A stretch of 64,000 nt of DNA. Source: Hoplostethus atlanticus (Eukaryota; Chordata; Actinopteri; Trachichthyiformes; Trachichthyidae). The stretch covers positions 5,200,001 through 5,264,000 of the forward strand of contig JAXDDX010000007.1 of assembly GCA_034670405.1 (NCBI GenBank), written 5' to 3'. Both the position numbers and the translations under genes were made by a program. Shown here piece by piece: positions 38,201 to 51,839 of this stretch (position 1 is the first letter of the stretch; each line of letters opens with the position of its first letter). The notes under the pieces are model-generated. The model was not told the origin of the DNA and made no database searches. It saw only the letters and a program-made list of their open reading frames with translations.

Positions 38201-40467
38201 TAGCCACCGCAGATGGAGATGTCTCCTTGCATCTCATATGTTACCAAGAACATTAGAAGATAAATTATACACTGTGATGGAAATTATAAACTCTGCAGGT
38301 GAACTGGAGTGCCGGAGGATGCTTACAGTCACAATTTTCTGCCGCTGTGCTTGTGGGGCCTATATTCTCCATTAACATGATGATGATGGTGATGATGGTG
38401 ATGATGATGACGACGACAATAACATAAATGATTCTGCCCACACCTTCCACACAAACACACAGACCTTTTCTCTGAGCGAGTGTGTGTGTGTGTCTTTCAT
38501 CCCTAGCTCCCTCTTATCCTTTTGCGCTAAGCTATGCTGTGTTAAGCTGTATTGTACTGTTGGAGCAGCCAGAGTGTTTGTTTCAAGGAGGCTGCACACT
38601 TTGCTTCAAACCTCTGAGCCATGCAAATAATTGTGTTCTTGACTGATGTCCCATGCATTTTTCATACAGGAGCTTGACTGTGTGAGAGCAACGAGCAAAA
38701 AGTTTTCCCCTCCCCTCAACTCCTTCCTCCTCACCATCAGATCTTCCACCTCCTTACAACCCTCTACCTTCACCTCCTGCTCATCCCTCCACATGCACGT
38801 TTCCAGCCTCTATCATTGAAATCAATGGAATTGATTCTCCTGGGGTTAATGGATTTTTCTGCCAAGGTGAGGAGGATGCACTTTAATCATGGCAGATCTT
38901 AAATATTTTATCAGGGGGAGCCAAAGGTTCAGAGCTGGAGCTGGTGATGTAGGGGGAAGGAATGATAGGAGAAGAGGTTCACTCTGCATCTCAGCACTCT
39001 GGCCCAACAACGGGCCAAATGTTGAACATAGCAGCAAAATGAAACTCAGAGAGACTTTTTTGGGGAATGGATGAATAGCAGTGTGCTTTTGTGTCTGTAG
39101 AGAGCCATAGAGTAATGCATCTTACTTCTGTAAGTATTAAAGAGTAGACAGTACATTGATGCTCATGGTGTATATGGATAGTAGACAGATGTACCAGTAG
39201 ACTATTGTTGTATCATGTCAAGACCTTGTCTTACGAGGCCTTGTCCCACCTTTTAAAGCATTTATTGTGGATGCATACAAACAATTTTTGAAAGCTTTTC
39301 AACCTGAAAGCCTCTGTAAAATAAAAATACAGAATTGGGACGAAGCTTTGCATAGCATAGCGGAGTTATACTGTAACACTCGAGGAGGCGTTACAGCTCA
39401 GTCAGCTGACTCGTCAGCTTAGCGTACACATAGCCACTGCAATTGCGCGGTCTATTTAAACCATCAGTCTCACTGCTCATTCTCTGCTGCTGCCGCTGCC
39501 GCTCTGCACACTGCCTTGCTCTGTTGCTGTTCATGCCGATGCTGATGAAGCTCTCACCCCACCACCACCCCAGCATCCACCTGTGGGCTCTGTTCTTAGC
39601 CCCCCTAGGGGATTTCTGCCGATCGCTCCCTGCCTCACTCGGCTGGCCAAGTGAGTTAAGAGGAGGGCGAGGCAACAGGGCCCTGACGCCAAACTAAATT
39701 GCATTTACATTTTATTCTCATATAAAATATCATCAATACATAAGTTGGCTGCCAGAAATAAAAATAAATAGAAATCAAGCAATAATGGAGGGAGACTACA
39801 TACCCCGTTATTTTTGGTTCAAGAAAACGTATTTGATCACCTTTGCTCACTGTATTGAGGATGTGCAGAAGGACATTCCCATTGCTCCAACATGTTTAAT
39901 AACATTGCTTATAAATGCAGTGAAAAGTGTAAGCATTGGCTGTTCTGGTGCATTTACCACGACAATGTAAATGTGATGCTGAATAGGTACTGGAATACTA
40001 GCTGGAAACGGCTCCTGGATCACTGCTGTGAAATTTAACTTATGAGCTGTTATGACTGACAGATTTCTCTTTTAAAAAGACTATTGTGAGACGAGTGAAA
40101 TAAGATGAGCACTACCATGCTCCTTTTGAGTTGATCAAACCCATTAGCCTGTCAAAAGTTACTCTAAAGAAGAAGTGCCACTTAGGTTTTCAATCTTCCC
40201 TTTTAAATTGGTGATGGTAAAATAGCACTTCTTTAAAAATTGTATTTCATCTTTTCCTCCAAAAAAATATCTCCTATCAAAGTTGTCAACTTGTTAACAT
40301 CAGTGTTATAAAACTGCACTTATACAGTATATTGAAGTCTTGAAAAGCAGATCTGTCGATTGACGTCATTGCTGGAAGAAAGCTGCCTTGGAGGGATAAT
40401 GAAGTCAGTTAGCTCCTGCAAAGAGATGCAAGAGGGACCAGTCCGGGACAAAACAAGGCACTATCCT
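35228..40467. other. Non-coding stretch, no gene seen
   Basis: No supported exon. Short runs include an A/G-rich tract (35385-35430), (GT)n at about 35969-35984 and ATG/ATGGTG repeats (38375-38415). The 37960-38170 segment is complex and could be conserved regulatory DNA. 39390-39700 is locally CpG-containing with a TATTTAAA word, but shows no splice-supported frame. Confidence 0.5.
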
Positions 40468-40468
40468 G

Positions 40469-40560
40469 GGGCCTCATGTACAAAACGTTCCATGAATTCA
40501 ACACTAAAAGACAGAAACATGCATAGGTACTGTACGGCACATTTAGTCACAGCTTTATCA
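40469..40560 (+). mobile_element. Fragment with GGCCTCAT-type terminus
   Basis: Starts GGCCTCATGTACAAAACG, matching the terminus of the repeat at 35.06-35.23 kb in the opposite orientation. Similarity fades after about 20 bp, so the extent is a guess. Confidence 0.35.
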
Positions 40561-43500
40561 AACCCTGCATTCGTCACTAGTATACATGTTTCTTGTTTAA
40601 ATTGTGTTTCAGAGTTGAGTTAAAGCCCAGCTCCAGTAATGATCTGCTATTCCCACCTGTAGCGTTGGACATTGTTTCCAGAGCCACCATCGAACAGATA
40701 CTGTATGTTGACAGATATTTTTGACAGGTATGTATTTTATTATTCTTCAAAATTTTGAGCCCGTCCTGAAACAACACATGCCAGAATATGTTGTATAATT
40801 ATCCTTTCTATCTATGGTTGAACTAACTTTTGTCACGCTCACTTCACTTATTCAATCTGCCTCTGCGTCTGAGTGAACGACAACAGCCAAACAATCTGGC
40901 ATCTGAAATATCTATCTATGCCCCAACACCACATCTGGACGTGGACGTGTCCTTATTGTGTTTAATCTGTGTAATTTGTGTATGTTCCATTTTAATCTCG
41001 GCACCCATTCCTCCCACACTCCCTACACAAATCTAAAGGACTCACACACTTGACTCAGGATCCAGACAGGGGTAGATGTGTACGCACATGAACAAGTCCC
41101 CGTCAGCTCCCACAATTAGCTTTAAATCATTTAAAAGTAAAGAGCTGTAAAGAACAGTTCTAACGTGCTCACATCATCATCAAGCCAGGAAACCAGTAAG
41201 ACCACTGTTTTGCCAAAGTCTGCCAAACAGTGCCAAAGAAGTCACTGCACATCATTATGTCTGAAAATACACCATAATGAAAGCAATTTTATGTTAGGGC
41301 TTAATTCAGGGTGGTAAAGTAGCGTAGTCAAAATTGCTACACTTCCTACTCAACAGAGGGTTCGAAGAATGAGACATCTGCACGCGGCAACATCAAAACA
41401 AAAGCATTAAATACCATGTCAGATACATGTAGTGGATGTGGCAGTCAGGGTTTGTGAAGCAACAGCTGTGTGCATTATTCAATTTAATTCCTTACTCTGG
41501 TTGGACTTTCAAAATAAATGTCATTATAACACGTAGGTCAACCCATAGACCATCGAAGCACATGTTTCCATGTTTCCAACCCTTAATATTATCATCTTTA
41601 CACTCAGTTTGAAGTTGTTACAAAAGCCTTCATTATAAATTGTATGGGTTCCTCTATTTGGCGAGGCCATATCCCACACTCAAACCCAAGTCCCATTCAA
41701 AATGCAAAATGCATGACGTAGAGTGGCACACAGGTTCTTACATTAAGGTAGCTTTTTTTAATAATTTTGCATGGAAAGATTATTTGTGTGCATACAGACC
41801 ATTCATATATGAAGGTCCTGCTCTTTGCTCAAGTTCTACTGGGGTTTATTTGAGTGTACTTCATTGAAATAAGTACGACAGTCTCTATTCATGAGCCGCC
41901 TAATTGCTACATTCTCAGAGTAGCACTACAGTAACGGTGTTTTGGTCCACTGTGGGGTCAGCAGAGACCCCACACTTCTACAGTATATGATGGATTAGGT
42001 ATATGATTTATTAAGTTTTTCTGCTTCATAGAATTACTACTGTTTCCTCTTTGAAGAACAACAAGCTGCGTTGCTAGCTGGGTTAAATGCAAGAATAGGT
42101 ATGACTGCCACCGCGGACATATGCCCAGTGTGCCTCATTTAAAAGCTCCAGCGTCAGCAGCTCTGCATTACCCATGGACTCAATTAGGAGGAGTGTGAAG
42201 CCACACTGACGCAGATAATGTGTGGATACGTATGTTATGTTGAATCTTTTGTCCCATTAGGAGCGAGCCGAGCCGCTCTCAGGACATACATGAGCCCTCG
42301 TGTGTAAATGAGTAATCGCTTTGGCCTTGACCACTGCATCTTGTCTGCACCACCGGCGTGATGTAAAGCGATGGTGATGAACTGCTAAGGGTCTGTGTTA
42401 GCCTGTGGTAAATGGCATGAAGCGCTTAATGGCTATTAAAGCAATTCATAGTAATAGGCAAATCATAGGGAGTCAACCAAACTCATTTCTTGCTCAGCCT
42501 TTCGAATCTAATTTAAAGAAAATTCCCTCTTAAATTTCATTCTCTGCTGACTCTCTTAGAAGAGCCTATTTCTTCAGTTGGAAGGTAGAGCCAAATGGAG
42601 AGCGACTTTCCTATTTTGAGCCTGAGTGGCTGATTGAGTGGCCATGCAAGGCTAGGCTGCATCTTCTTAAATAGCAGCCATTTATGATGTGTTTTGACAT
42701 TAATATTTGGAATTGCTTTGACACTTAGTGTGAAGAATAATGGTTGAGTGCCAGCCTCAATATTTGATCAACATCACCAGGGTTCCCACAGAGAGACACA
42801 GGAGCCCCACCACCTTCTTGTCCTCTTATCCCTCCATCCTGCTGGGGAAGAAAGGCAGGCATGCTGGGAGGGACGTATTTTCCCTTGTACCTTAATATGG
42901 TTCATTATGCACTCAAAGACCATCTACACCATTCACACTGAGAAACAGGCTCTTTTGGGACATTTCAAAACCTTCAGTGCTAACCAAGGGCCTTAAAGGT
43001 TAATTAAGGCATCTCGCAGTGTTTGTTTGGAGTAAAATCTTGGTCAATAGTCAATGTTCCGCACGAGAAGAGACCGATTCATCAACAGCTTGTTTAGGAA
43101 AGTGGATGAGTGGATAAATGAATGACGAAAAGGGTGAGGTACTAAATAAATGAGTGGATGGAATAATTGATTGGCTGTGTCATGCTAGGCACACTGAATT
43201 TGCCATGAAAGATGATCATTTAAATTTGGATCACACAGGGACACTTCTGGGTTTGTTTGCCTGCGTGTTTGTGCTCCTTGTGGACAAGAGGATCCAAAAC
43301 AAAGACCAGCATAAGCAGCCCATCTGCCACCAATATCATTAGCATTGGCATCCGCAGTGTAGTCCAGTTTTATGAGGGAATCCACCCCCAATGAATTAGC
43401 ACTGTTATCCTCATGTAGGAAGCTACAGTAGCCTACCATTTAGGGGGGGGGGGGGGGGGAACCTGCATGTCAGCCAGCTGCCACACTAATCTGGATAGTT

Positions 43501-45700
43501 ATGTGATGCTTCTGTGGACTGGCTGCAGTGAGAGACTTGCTAGCCCAAGAATGGGCCAGACAAACCTCAGCAGCACATGGAGCTGTGTAGTGTGTGCATG
43601 CCTGCTCTTGTTCCCCGACAGCAGAGTGCAGGATCAGGGGACTGTTCCTCTCAGCTGTCTCTCTGCCCGACCCCCAGCAACAGGCTGGCTCAAGCTGGTG
43701 AATTGGCAGAACCCACATGAATTGGTGCCATGCATTTCAATGTAATTCTTTTTCAAAATTTTGTGAGGGAAGTTTAAGTGAGGATAGACATACACATACA
43801 CTGTGATTTCATTTTTGTGTATTGGTATTTGTCCGTGTATACCAGCCTGCATGTCCTGGTATGAGGGTCTTGCAGGCATTCCTTCATCGCAGCATCACCA
43901 CTGTGCCTTAGATGCTGGGTGACACATGAATCAGAATGACTTCCCTGTTCCTGCCTATCTTTCCTCCTTCTCTTATCCCTGCCTCCCTCCCTCTCCTGCA
44001 GGAGGCCTGACCTTTCCAAATAAAACTCCTCCTGCTGATCCCTTTGTCACAAAGTCCTTGCTTGTAGTAATGTTGCCTGCTCCTTTGACACTCATGGGGA
44101 TTGTTGGATACTGACAAAGGACTATACTTTTCTTTTTCTTTTAGCTCTTTCTGTATGAAGATGTCTGTATTCAGTGTTGGCTTGATGGCTCAATCTGCTT
44201 GTGTTGGGGTGTTTGTTATAGTCCTGTTACGAGAGGGTGATTGAAGTGAGGACTGGTGGAAAGCTGTGAAGAGGTGCATCAATTTAAACATAGGCCCTTT
44301 GAGCCACTTGACACATAAGCCAGCAGTGCAGAGAATTACATGGGAGTAGGTAGGCGCTTTCAAGCAGCAGGTGTGAGATTGGTGTTATTTTGTGGCCGAC
44401 TGAACATTATGCGCATCCCCAGGTGACAGTGTATGATGTATAACATGTGATTTACACTGCAGTGATCCAGTGTGGGATTTGGTAATGGCCTTACGCTATC
44501 ATTTAATCCTCTAGATTATTAATCCTGAATGTCTGGACTTCTTCCGGACCCCTGAACTCTTGCAACTCAAGGCAGGTTCCCACTATGTGGTCTTTCAGTT
44601 CATGATCTTGCAGTCCTCAACTACGGGGATTGTCCATAATACAAAGCAAAAGAAAACAATTGTGGAAATAAAAAAATAAGTGTCTTACTTTGTTTATTAC
44701 ATTTTTTATATATAAAGCTCTAATTCAGTGGCACATTTTTAGATTAACATTTATTAGGTGATATAAAATTGTTTAGGTCTACCCTGTTATTTTAGGAGGT
44801 AGTAGAAGACATAGCATGCACAGTTTGAAATGCTCTACATGATCTAATTCACAATTTAAATTATTTTTGTTTCCTGTATCTACAATTCCAAATATTATTC
44901 ACAATGTAAAGAAGCTAGTCTCACACATTTTTCTTATTATGTGCATCAGTAATCTGGTTCGTTTGAAAGTCTGATGTTTGGCTGTAGTCATATTTAGATT
45001 TCAAATCGTTTTTCCATCCATTTCTCAATATTCTCATAGTGTTTCCCTAATTGTGGGTTGCAGATACTGGAATGCACATTCCGATGTTCTCTTGAACGAC
45101 GATGTTAAGAAGATCCTATGTTGCACTATATGAGATCCTTGGACACCCAAAACCCAGTACAGGATTTAGCCTGTGGATTGGGGTGTGGCCTATGAATTCT
45201 GTTTTTCTATCCTCCTTTTCTATCTAGTATTTGGCTCGCTGGCTTAACAGTAAGCAAGATAACTAAAGGCTAACGTTGCAGCTAACACCAACAGTTTGAC
45301 AACTATTTCTTGACCTCAGTGTAATTAGCTTTTCAGAAAGAGCTGTGAAGTGGTAAACATCACAGGGAGAATACAAAGCTAAATACTAAAGCTATGAATA
45401 TTAACACTGCAGTGAAAAAAGACATTATGTTTCTAGCATGTAGTTTATGTTTAGGCATTGATAAGTGTGAAAATTAGCGTGAAGTTTCTCAGCTTTCGAG
45501 TCATGGCGTTTGAAGTTGATATTGAACCTTCCCTTAACAACTTCACAGCTCAGTGCAACGACTTACTATTTCAATTTCAGCACTAATATTACAGTTACAA
45601 ATCAGAGAAATAAATCGCTACAACGCTACTTTTGTTAGCATCCCTTCATATCACATTTAAGTTGAATAAGCCAATCTCCCTCCCCGGATTTACTCGTCAC
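40561..45700. other. Non-coding stretch with a G-run and a possible enhancer
   Basis: No supported exon. Holds a G-run (43443-43459). The 42190-42500 block looks conserved: complex, GAATC/TTAATGGC/AAAGCAATTCATAG cores, no open frame. 44640-44900 is very AT-rich. Confidence 0.5.
42190..42500. promoter_or_regulatory. Candidate conserved non-coding element
   Basis: Complex sequence lacking repeats or open frames. Its right half contains GCGCTTAATGGCTATTAAAG, a homeodomain-type cluster. Enhancer identity is inference. Confidence 0.35.
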
Positions 45701-46450
45701 ACTCGGCAGTGGTGGCAGAAAACCACTGAAGTGCTACGGAGTTTTACCGCATCTTGTGCTTAGCTCGCTAACTAGCGAGCTAAACATCTTCATGTCTCGT
45801 AGAGAAACCTGGTCAAAATATTACAATGGTTTGTCTGCTCAAGACAAAATATCTCATGCAGATGAACTAACCTGCCAGATCCCTTCCCTCTTGTCAGTGG
45901 GTGTGTGATCCAATTAATGGCTGAAGCTCCAATGGCCAGACGTTGGAAGCTGTTTGACATGCTGTGTAAATTAGCATTTCTACTTGCTGGTACGTCTCTT
46001 CAATCATCCGCCTTCCGTGATGATGGGTTGTCAACTCGCTTTGTGAGCACACATGCTGGATGCAGTCGGTTCTTATCACATCAAGGGTATATTTACGATA
46101 ATTTGTGGTTCCTTTATCAAATGACCTCTCGAAATCGTCGACACACTTTGCAAAACACTGTGTGGATTGATTTGTCATTTTCCACCCAAAACTGTTGCTT
46201 CCAGCATGACATAAAATGTCTTTTGCTGTTCGCCTCGTAGATTGAAGTTGCTGCCGCCGTGTCAACTCCACAATAGTCCTTCGCGCTGAGGTGGCATCAA
46301 ATCTGATTGGTCAGAATACACACAGCAGAAAGGAATGTGGGCCAGTGACAGAGCAGAGAAGTAAAGATCATGCTCATCACTGGGTGAAAAATAGTAGGAC
46401 CAGAAACATATTTTTCAGGGCGCTGGCCCGTTTGTCTTGATGATAAAACC
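45700..46450. other. Possible unidentified transposon remnant
   Basis: An 8-bp-arm palindrome (GCTCGCTA AC TAGCGAGC, 45763-45780) precedes an ATG at 45793. That ATG opens a short frame, MSRRETWSKYYNGLSAQDK, which stops after 38 codons. The antisense strand has a 125-codon frame (46271-45894). Neither matches a family I can name. The locally higher CpG content and abrupt frame ending suggest a decayed element, but ends were not found. Confidence 0.25.
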
Positions 46451-47715
46451 CTTCCCTGCATAGCCATGCGTAGATGTTTATGTGTATCTACGCAGAAGTA
46501 TAACTCGACCTTTAGAAAGGTACAATTCTGATAAAGAAATATCCAGAGAATTCGTCATGGGCAGTGAAAATACTCCTGCTGCTTCAGTAAGAATGATACA
46601 GGGATGTTGGCACAGCGGTACACTTCTCAATCCAGCACCCAAATAACACAGAGGCTCAGTAGAAACAGCTAATCCATATCTATCCTGTACTTTCACCATG
46701 GCTCGTCCTCTTGGAGAGACTGAGTGCCCACAGCCATTTGGTTTCCGCTGTGGTGAAGCCGGTGCTGGAATAGTTTCTCTTGTTTCTTTGTCAGAGAGAA
46801 TATTGTATGTAAAGAAAGACTATTGCTGTTGTTCATCTTGTCCTGCAGCACTTGGTATAAAAAGCTTGTTTAGTGGTGTATCTCTGTAATCCAACCACAA
46901 CTGCCGATAAGCAATTACCTTGGGTGCCCTTGCTAATGCAGTGAGTGGGTTGCAGAGTGATGGCTTGGACCCTAGCTGTGATTCCTGCATCATTTCCTCC
47001 CGGAGACAGTAACTACTACAAGTGGTATATCTACCAGTAAAGATGGCTTTGAGGAGTTGTGATTAAAGTAGAAGTGCGGCACTAACACCAGTAAGTGCCG
47101 CACATTATGAGCAAATGATTTTAAGTTTTAAATTACTTGATTTGAAAGTACTTCAACACCCTTTTGATTTGGTGTCTTGGGAATAGTGTATTACGGACAG
47201 ATTGTGTGGAACTGTCTACCTCTTTTTTTTTCAAAGCAATAACTCTTAAGAGGATGTGGCTTGTTTTGTCATTGTGTTTTGTCAAGTGAGCTATAGCCAA
47301 GTGTGTGCAGCCAGGATCTGGTAGAATGCGGCTGTTACGACAGATTGAACATACCCCGAGTATTTCTTTTATTTTCAATGCTATTTTATTCTGCCAGGAA
47401 TGTGCAGTATGTGCTAGAGGTTTGACAGTAGCTCTAAGTTCAAAGTTGTGCCAGGCCTTGAATGACTTCATCATGTCCATGTGAAGCTTCAGACTTGTGT
47501 AGCTGAGTACAGTTTCTCTCAGTAATGTCCCTCAAAGTCTTTCCAGCATCAACTGGCACTTTGCACTTTTTTGTAAGTAATTTGCGTGATATCTAATTGT
47601 TATGGATGTGTGAGCACGTGCATGTGTTTATGTGTATGTGAGGGGTGCTGGATTTCAAAAGCTGTCAGGTCCATCTCATTCAAGCCTTGAAAAAAGTTCC
47701 CACCCCAAGCAACTA
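46451..47715. other. Non-coding stretch, no gene seen
   Basis: AT-rich DNA with short chance frames. The minus-strand frame at 47133-47480 shows no domain. Confidence 0.5.
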
Positions 47716-48465
47716 TAGGCGTTTTTCAACTGCAAGAACTAGAACCTTTTTGGGTACTTTTTTGAGCAGGAACCTTCTCAGCAGGAACCTTTTTAGTTCC
47801 CCGAAAGAGTTCGAGGTTGGTTTCCGACCACACCAAAGTACCGGGGAGGTTATGCAATGAGTATGTGACTATGTGATTTCATACTTCAGATACGCGACGA
47901 CCCCCACGATAACAGCAAACATGGAGGAAGTTTAAGCGTTGATCCGCCACAAAATAAAAAGTCGGTCAATGTGTAGAACTTGATATAAATCGATCTCTAA
48001 CGCTGCGCCTGAGGTGCATCCCGTTATGTTCTCTGTACAAGCTGTTGCTTGTAAACACACTGCAGGCACATCCAGCTTATGAGACAGACCAGTAGCACGG
48101 CACTCAATCCAACAGAGCCTCCCGATGTGAAAACAAAAGTGAAACTTAAAATTCTACAGTTTGCTCCAACACTGTTTTGGTATGAACATGATATTAGAAT
48201 CGTTTTTTGGAAACGAGATGCGCCGAAGTTGAAGCAGAGCTTGAACAAGCCGGTATTTAAGCCGGTATTTAAAAATGGCAGTTGGTAGACTTTCGGTCCC
48301 CCGAAAAGTACTACCTCGCTAGCAGAAACTTATTTAGGGGCCAGGAACTATCCAAGAGGAACCTTTTCGGGGCCAGTTCCCCCGGTCAGAAAGGTCAAAG
48401 TTCCTGGGACTAAGTACCAATAGTACTAAATCCGTGGATAGTTCCTGCGGTGGACCCCTTGCCTT
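47716..48465. mobile_element. Inverted-repeat DNA element, non-autonomous, family uncertain
   Basis: Both flanks are rich in AGGAACCTTTT/AGTTCC words arranged in opposite orientation. The left end reads TTTTTCAACTGCAAGAACTA and the right end, reverse-complemented, reads GTCCACCGCAGGAACTATCC. The inner parts share the paired motif CGAAA...GTAC. This is the architecture of a teleost MITE-like element with long imperfect terminal inverted repeats, possibly PIF/Harbinger-related. The interior has an ATG followed by an early stop (near 47922) and no transposase. A clean target duplication was not identified. A 13-bp AAGCCGGTATTTA tandem repeat lies at 48246-48271. Confidence 0.5.
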
Positions 48466-51083
48466 TTCCAAGGCATTGGAAGTCAGCAGCTGTTATGTCA
48501 ATAGTATGGCACTAAAAGAGAATGCTGTAACCTGACATGACAATACATGATGTGAAATCAATAGCCGCATCTCTCCACATCCTCTGGAAAGAGAGGGAGT
48601 GAAAAGGAAAGGATGGGGGGATGGTTGTCAGTTCATTGTTAATATGACTGTTGTGGGCCTTGACAGGCATCGACTGTTATTCCCATTATGCCAGACAACA
48701 CAGTTGAATTCAGACAATGTATGGACAGAGGTCCACTGTATAATACTTTAAGTGTATGTACTGTATAATACTTTAAGATAAACATTTTACTATAATCGTT
48801 ACTTATGCTAGAAGATATAATCATTTTGCCAATGTGTTGCTAAATTCCAGTTGTTTTGATCAGCCATGTCAGTCCTGTTTGAATGATCTCGGTAATTCAT
48901 TTGAAATTGCTTTGACCTACTCTCAGAGGATTATTCAGATGGCCAATTTAATATTTCATTAGTGATAATTATTAAAATATGATACTATTCATGTCCACTT
49001 TGATTCATCCCATTGTGTTGCATGAATAAGATGGTCAGAATTTGCTAGAAGAAATTGAACATGTATGCATGATTTTCTGCTTGCCAGAACAGGACTATCT
49101 CATTATTCCAAATAATAATAATAATAATAATTGACAACACTGCTGGTTTTACTAATTAGTTTTTATCAACACCATGTCAACACCATTCTTTATAAAATAT
49201 TGTGCACTTTTTCATCATCCATCTCTGCTGTTGGCTTGCCAGAGCGTCATGTTTTTTGGTCGTGCTGTCAAACGACATGTTCAGCAGCTTTCTGAAGTGC
49301 AGCTTCATTTGGTGGTGAGGCTATTTTGTAAAATAAGATGAACATATAACATCAAGTAGGCTAGTAGGCTAACTTTACTGTTGTTATTGCCACTGTATTG
49401 CCACTATTCAATATGGGGATGCAATTTGAAACCGAAACCATTATAGATGTTAAAAATACAACAAACACCAAACTGCAACATATCTGTAGCTACACATGTA
49501 TTCACACATTTTTATTTAGTTTTGAACTCATTCAGCCCGGAGAGTGCCCTTGGCAATTGCCTGTCCTGCCTGTCCACAATTACATCCTTGGCTGCAGTAT
49601 GCATTTACGCAGTGAGAATGGGATGAGTCCTGCTGCAGCTTTCCCTGATCTACAGCTGTGTGTCCCCGGTGGAGGCAACATGCACCCCAGACTCAACTGT
49701 GAATCAAGGTATTGGCTCCCCTCAGTTAATACTGTGTAGGAGTGTATTATGAATTCTAATGGGCCTCAAGTGCTATTGGAATGGGTAAATGTGAGGATTT
49801 CTTCACCTGGCTTTCGGGCCGAATAGCTAAAAAGGCCATGTTTATTTTCTTCCACCTCTCTTCAGTGTGCTCGTTCTATTCACCATCCCTAGCGCGTTGT
49901 CTATTGATTTTCTCCAGCCCCCTCTATCAGTCAGGCTTTAATAAGACAACACATGTCGCCTTTAAAAGAAACGTATTAGAATGTTAATGGATCACTCCAC
50001 AGGCCTGTTTGCCTCTCTGTCTTGCTGTGTGTGTGTGTGTGTGTGTGTGTGCCCCAACAATTTCATTAAACCAGAACAAGACAAAATTCATCTTAATGAT
50101 TTTAGGGAACGGAGGGGTGCGAAAAGTGGGAGAACATGGCAATAGAATGATGAAGGGATAAGGGTGGAGAGAGTGGTAGATGGAGAAGAAAACTCAGAGT
50201 GCAGAGTGGATTCATCTGCTGTCTTATTGCTCCTGCAGGGACCAATTTATCTTAATTTAGCTCATTGGCACCAACCGAATCCAGACCAACAGCCTCAGAA
50301 AGGCACATACACTCAACATGGCTTTCTATCCCATATGACTTGTATCCAATCAAAGGTGGAGAAAGTACTAAAATAAAGCCTTTCAAAGATAGTAGAACTT
50401 TACTCAAGACCAAGCAAGTGTTGAATTAAGAGTATAGGAGATTTTAGCAGACTTAATATTAAACTTTTTTTCCAAAGTAGACAAGATTTTGTGCATGTAA
50501 AAATAACAAAAGTAAAAGGAAATATTAAAAATAGCAATAGCACTGACTCTAAACATCTACTTAGGTACAGTTATTACAGTAGTTATTCCACCTCTGTATC
50601 CAATAGATTAAGAAACACAGTTTCTCATTATTGTTTATATGCCAGTCTATCGCTACGTCTTAGCATTTCATTTGTATTTTGTAGGCGCTTTCTCAAGGGT
50701 TTCAAGGCTGCTACCCCACCACGTCTTTATTGAGCTTTTGCTCAGACCACAAATGCTCTCTCCATTCTGCAGGGTATAAATTAACATTGATTTTAGATAT
50801 TGTCTTACTGTAGCATCAAGGCCTTTGTGGCCATATAACTAGCAATAACCTTCACAGTACGAGTGGGTGGGGAAGCAGGGTGAGGGTGAGGGTGACAAAT
50901 AAAGACAGAGGGAAAGAGAGGGTGAGAATGACAGAGCTGCATTTTTCTACTCGTGTACCTCCTCATTCCACATAATTACTAATAGTTTTCACTTTTTCAT
51001 GTACAATCTGTTAGATGCATATTGCCATAAAGCTAATATTTGTCATAATGACACAAGGAGCATCCTTGTTAATCTGTTAATGT

Positions 51084-51088
<5 letters not shown>
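48466..51088. other. Non-coding stretch, no gene seen
   Basis: Contains a small direct repeat of TACTGTATAATACTTTAAG type (48735-48778), an (ATA)n run (49110-49130) and (GT)n at 50027-50051. No exon was supported. Confidence 0.5.
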
Positions 51089-51125
<37 letters not shown>

Positions 51126-51138
51126 CTCTCTCTCTCTT
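51089..51138. repeat. (CT)n microsatellite
   Basis: About 25 CT units with one CG interruption. Confidence 0.96.
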
Positions 51139-51282
51139 CAACCTGTTGCTGCCTTGTGGTGGAGTTGTCATCCTGTGTTGTACTTATCCATTAACTTGCA
51201 TTGCACTAAAAAAACTATCACTGTATTGTCCACTCACAAAAGCATCTGTCACTGTTGCCAGCATAACAGTCCAGCTGGTCCA

Positions 51283-51318
<36 letters not shown>

Positions 51319-51320
51319 CC
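51283..51320. repeat. (CT)n microsatellite
   Basis: CT repeat ending in a CCCCCC run. Confidence 0.94.
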
Positions 51321-51699
51321 CCCCGTCTACCACATGTATCTGCCAATACACCTACTGCATGGTTCTGGATTTGCCGTATGGAGCTCAGCAGTCTGATGCT
51401 TGTTAATTGTTTTTGCTGCTAGAAAAACGGAGAAACGGAGTGGGGGCGGAGTGTGGGAGTTGGGGAAGCGGAGGGAGACAGATGTCAGAAATCAGAAGGA
51501 CCCCTGCTGCCATATCTGGATGCAGCAGTGGCTGCGCATTGAAAAGAGAAGGAGAGAGAGGGGGCAGAGTTCTGTCTTTTCTGGCTGTGTCGTGCTAGGT
51601 GGTGCTACTGACAGCCCAAGATTGATGGATAGAGCTGTGTATCACATATAACATCAATTCTGTCCTGCTTTCATTCCGCGTCTCACTCCCTCATTACTC

Positions 51700-51795
51700 C
51701 TCCTTTCCCCTCTCTCTCTCCCTCTCTTTCTCTCTCCCTCTCTCTCTCCCCTCTCTCCCTCTCTCTCTCTCTCGCTCCCTCTCTGTGTGTGTGTC
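51700..51795. repeat. CT-rich tract upstream of the candidate gene start
   Basis: Imperfect CT/CCT pyrimidine tract of nearly 100 bp ending in GT units, about 50-100 bp before the GC-rich leader. Pyrimidine tracts of this sort are common near vertebrate promoters and may be functional or incidental. Confidence 0.85.
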
Positions 51796-51839
51796 TCTCA
51801 CCACCACTCCAGGTCCCTTGCCAGTCCCTTCTCTTCCAT

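Noticed and set aside
39390-39700. CpG-containing segment with TATTTAAA as a second promoter
   Set aside because: No splice-supported frame downstream and no clear CpG island extent; left as unexplained non-coding DNA.
45894-46271. 125-codon - strand frame as a gene
   Set aside because: No domain recognised; the opposite strand is also largely open, and the context looks like a decayed element rather than an exon.
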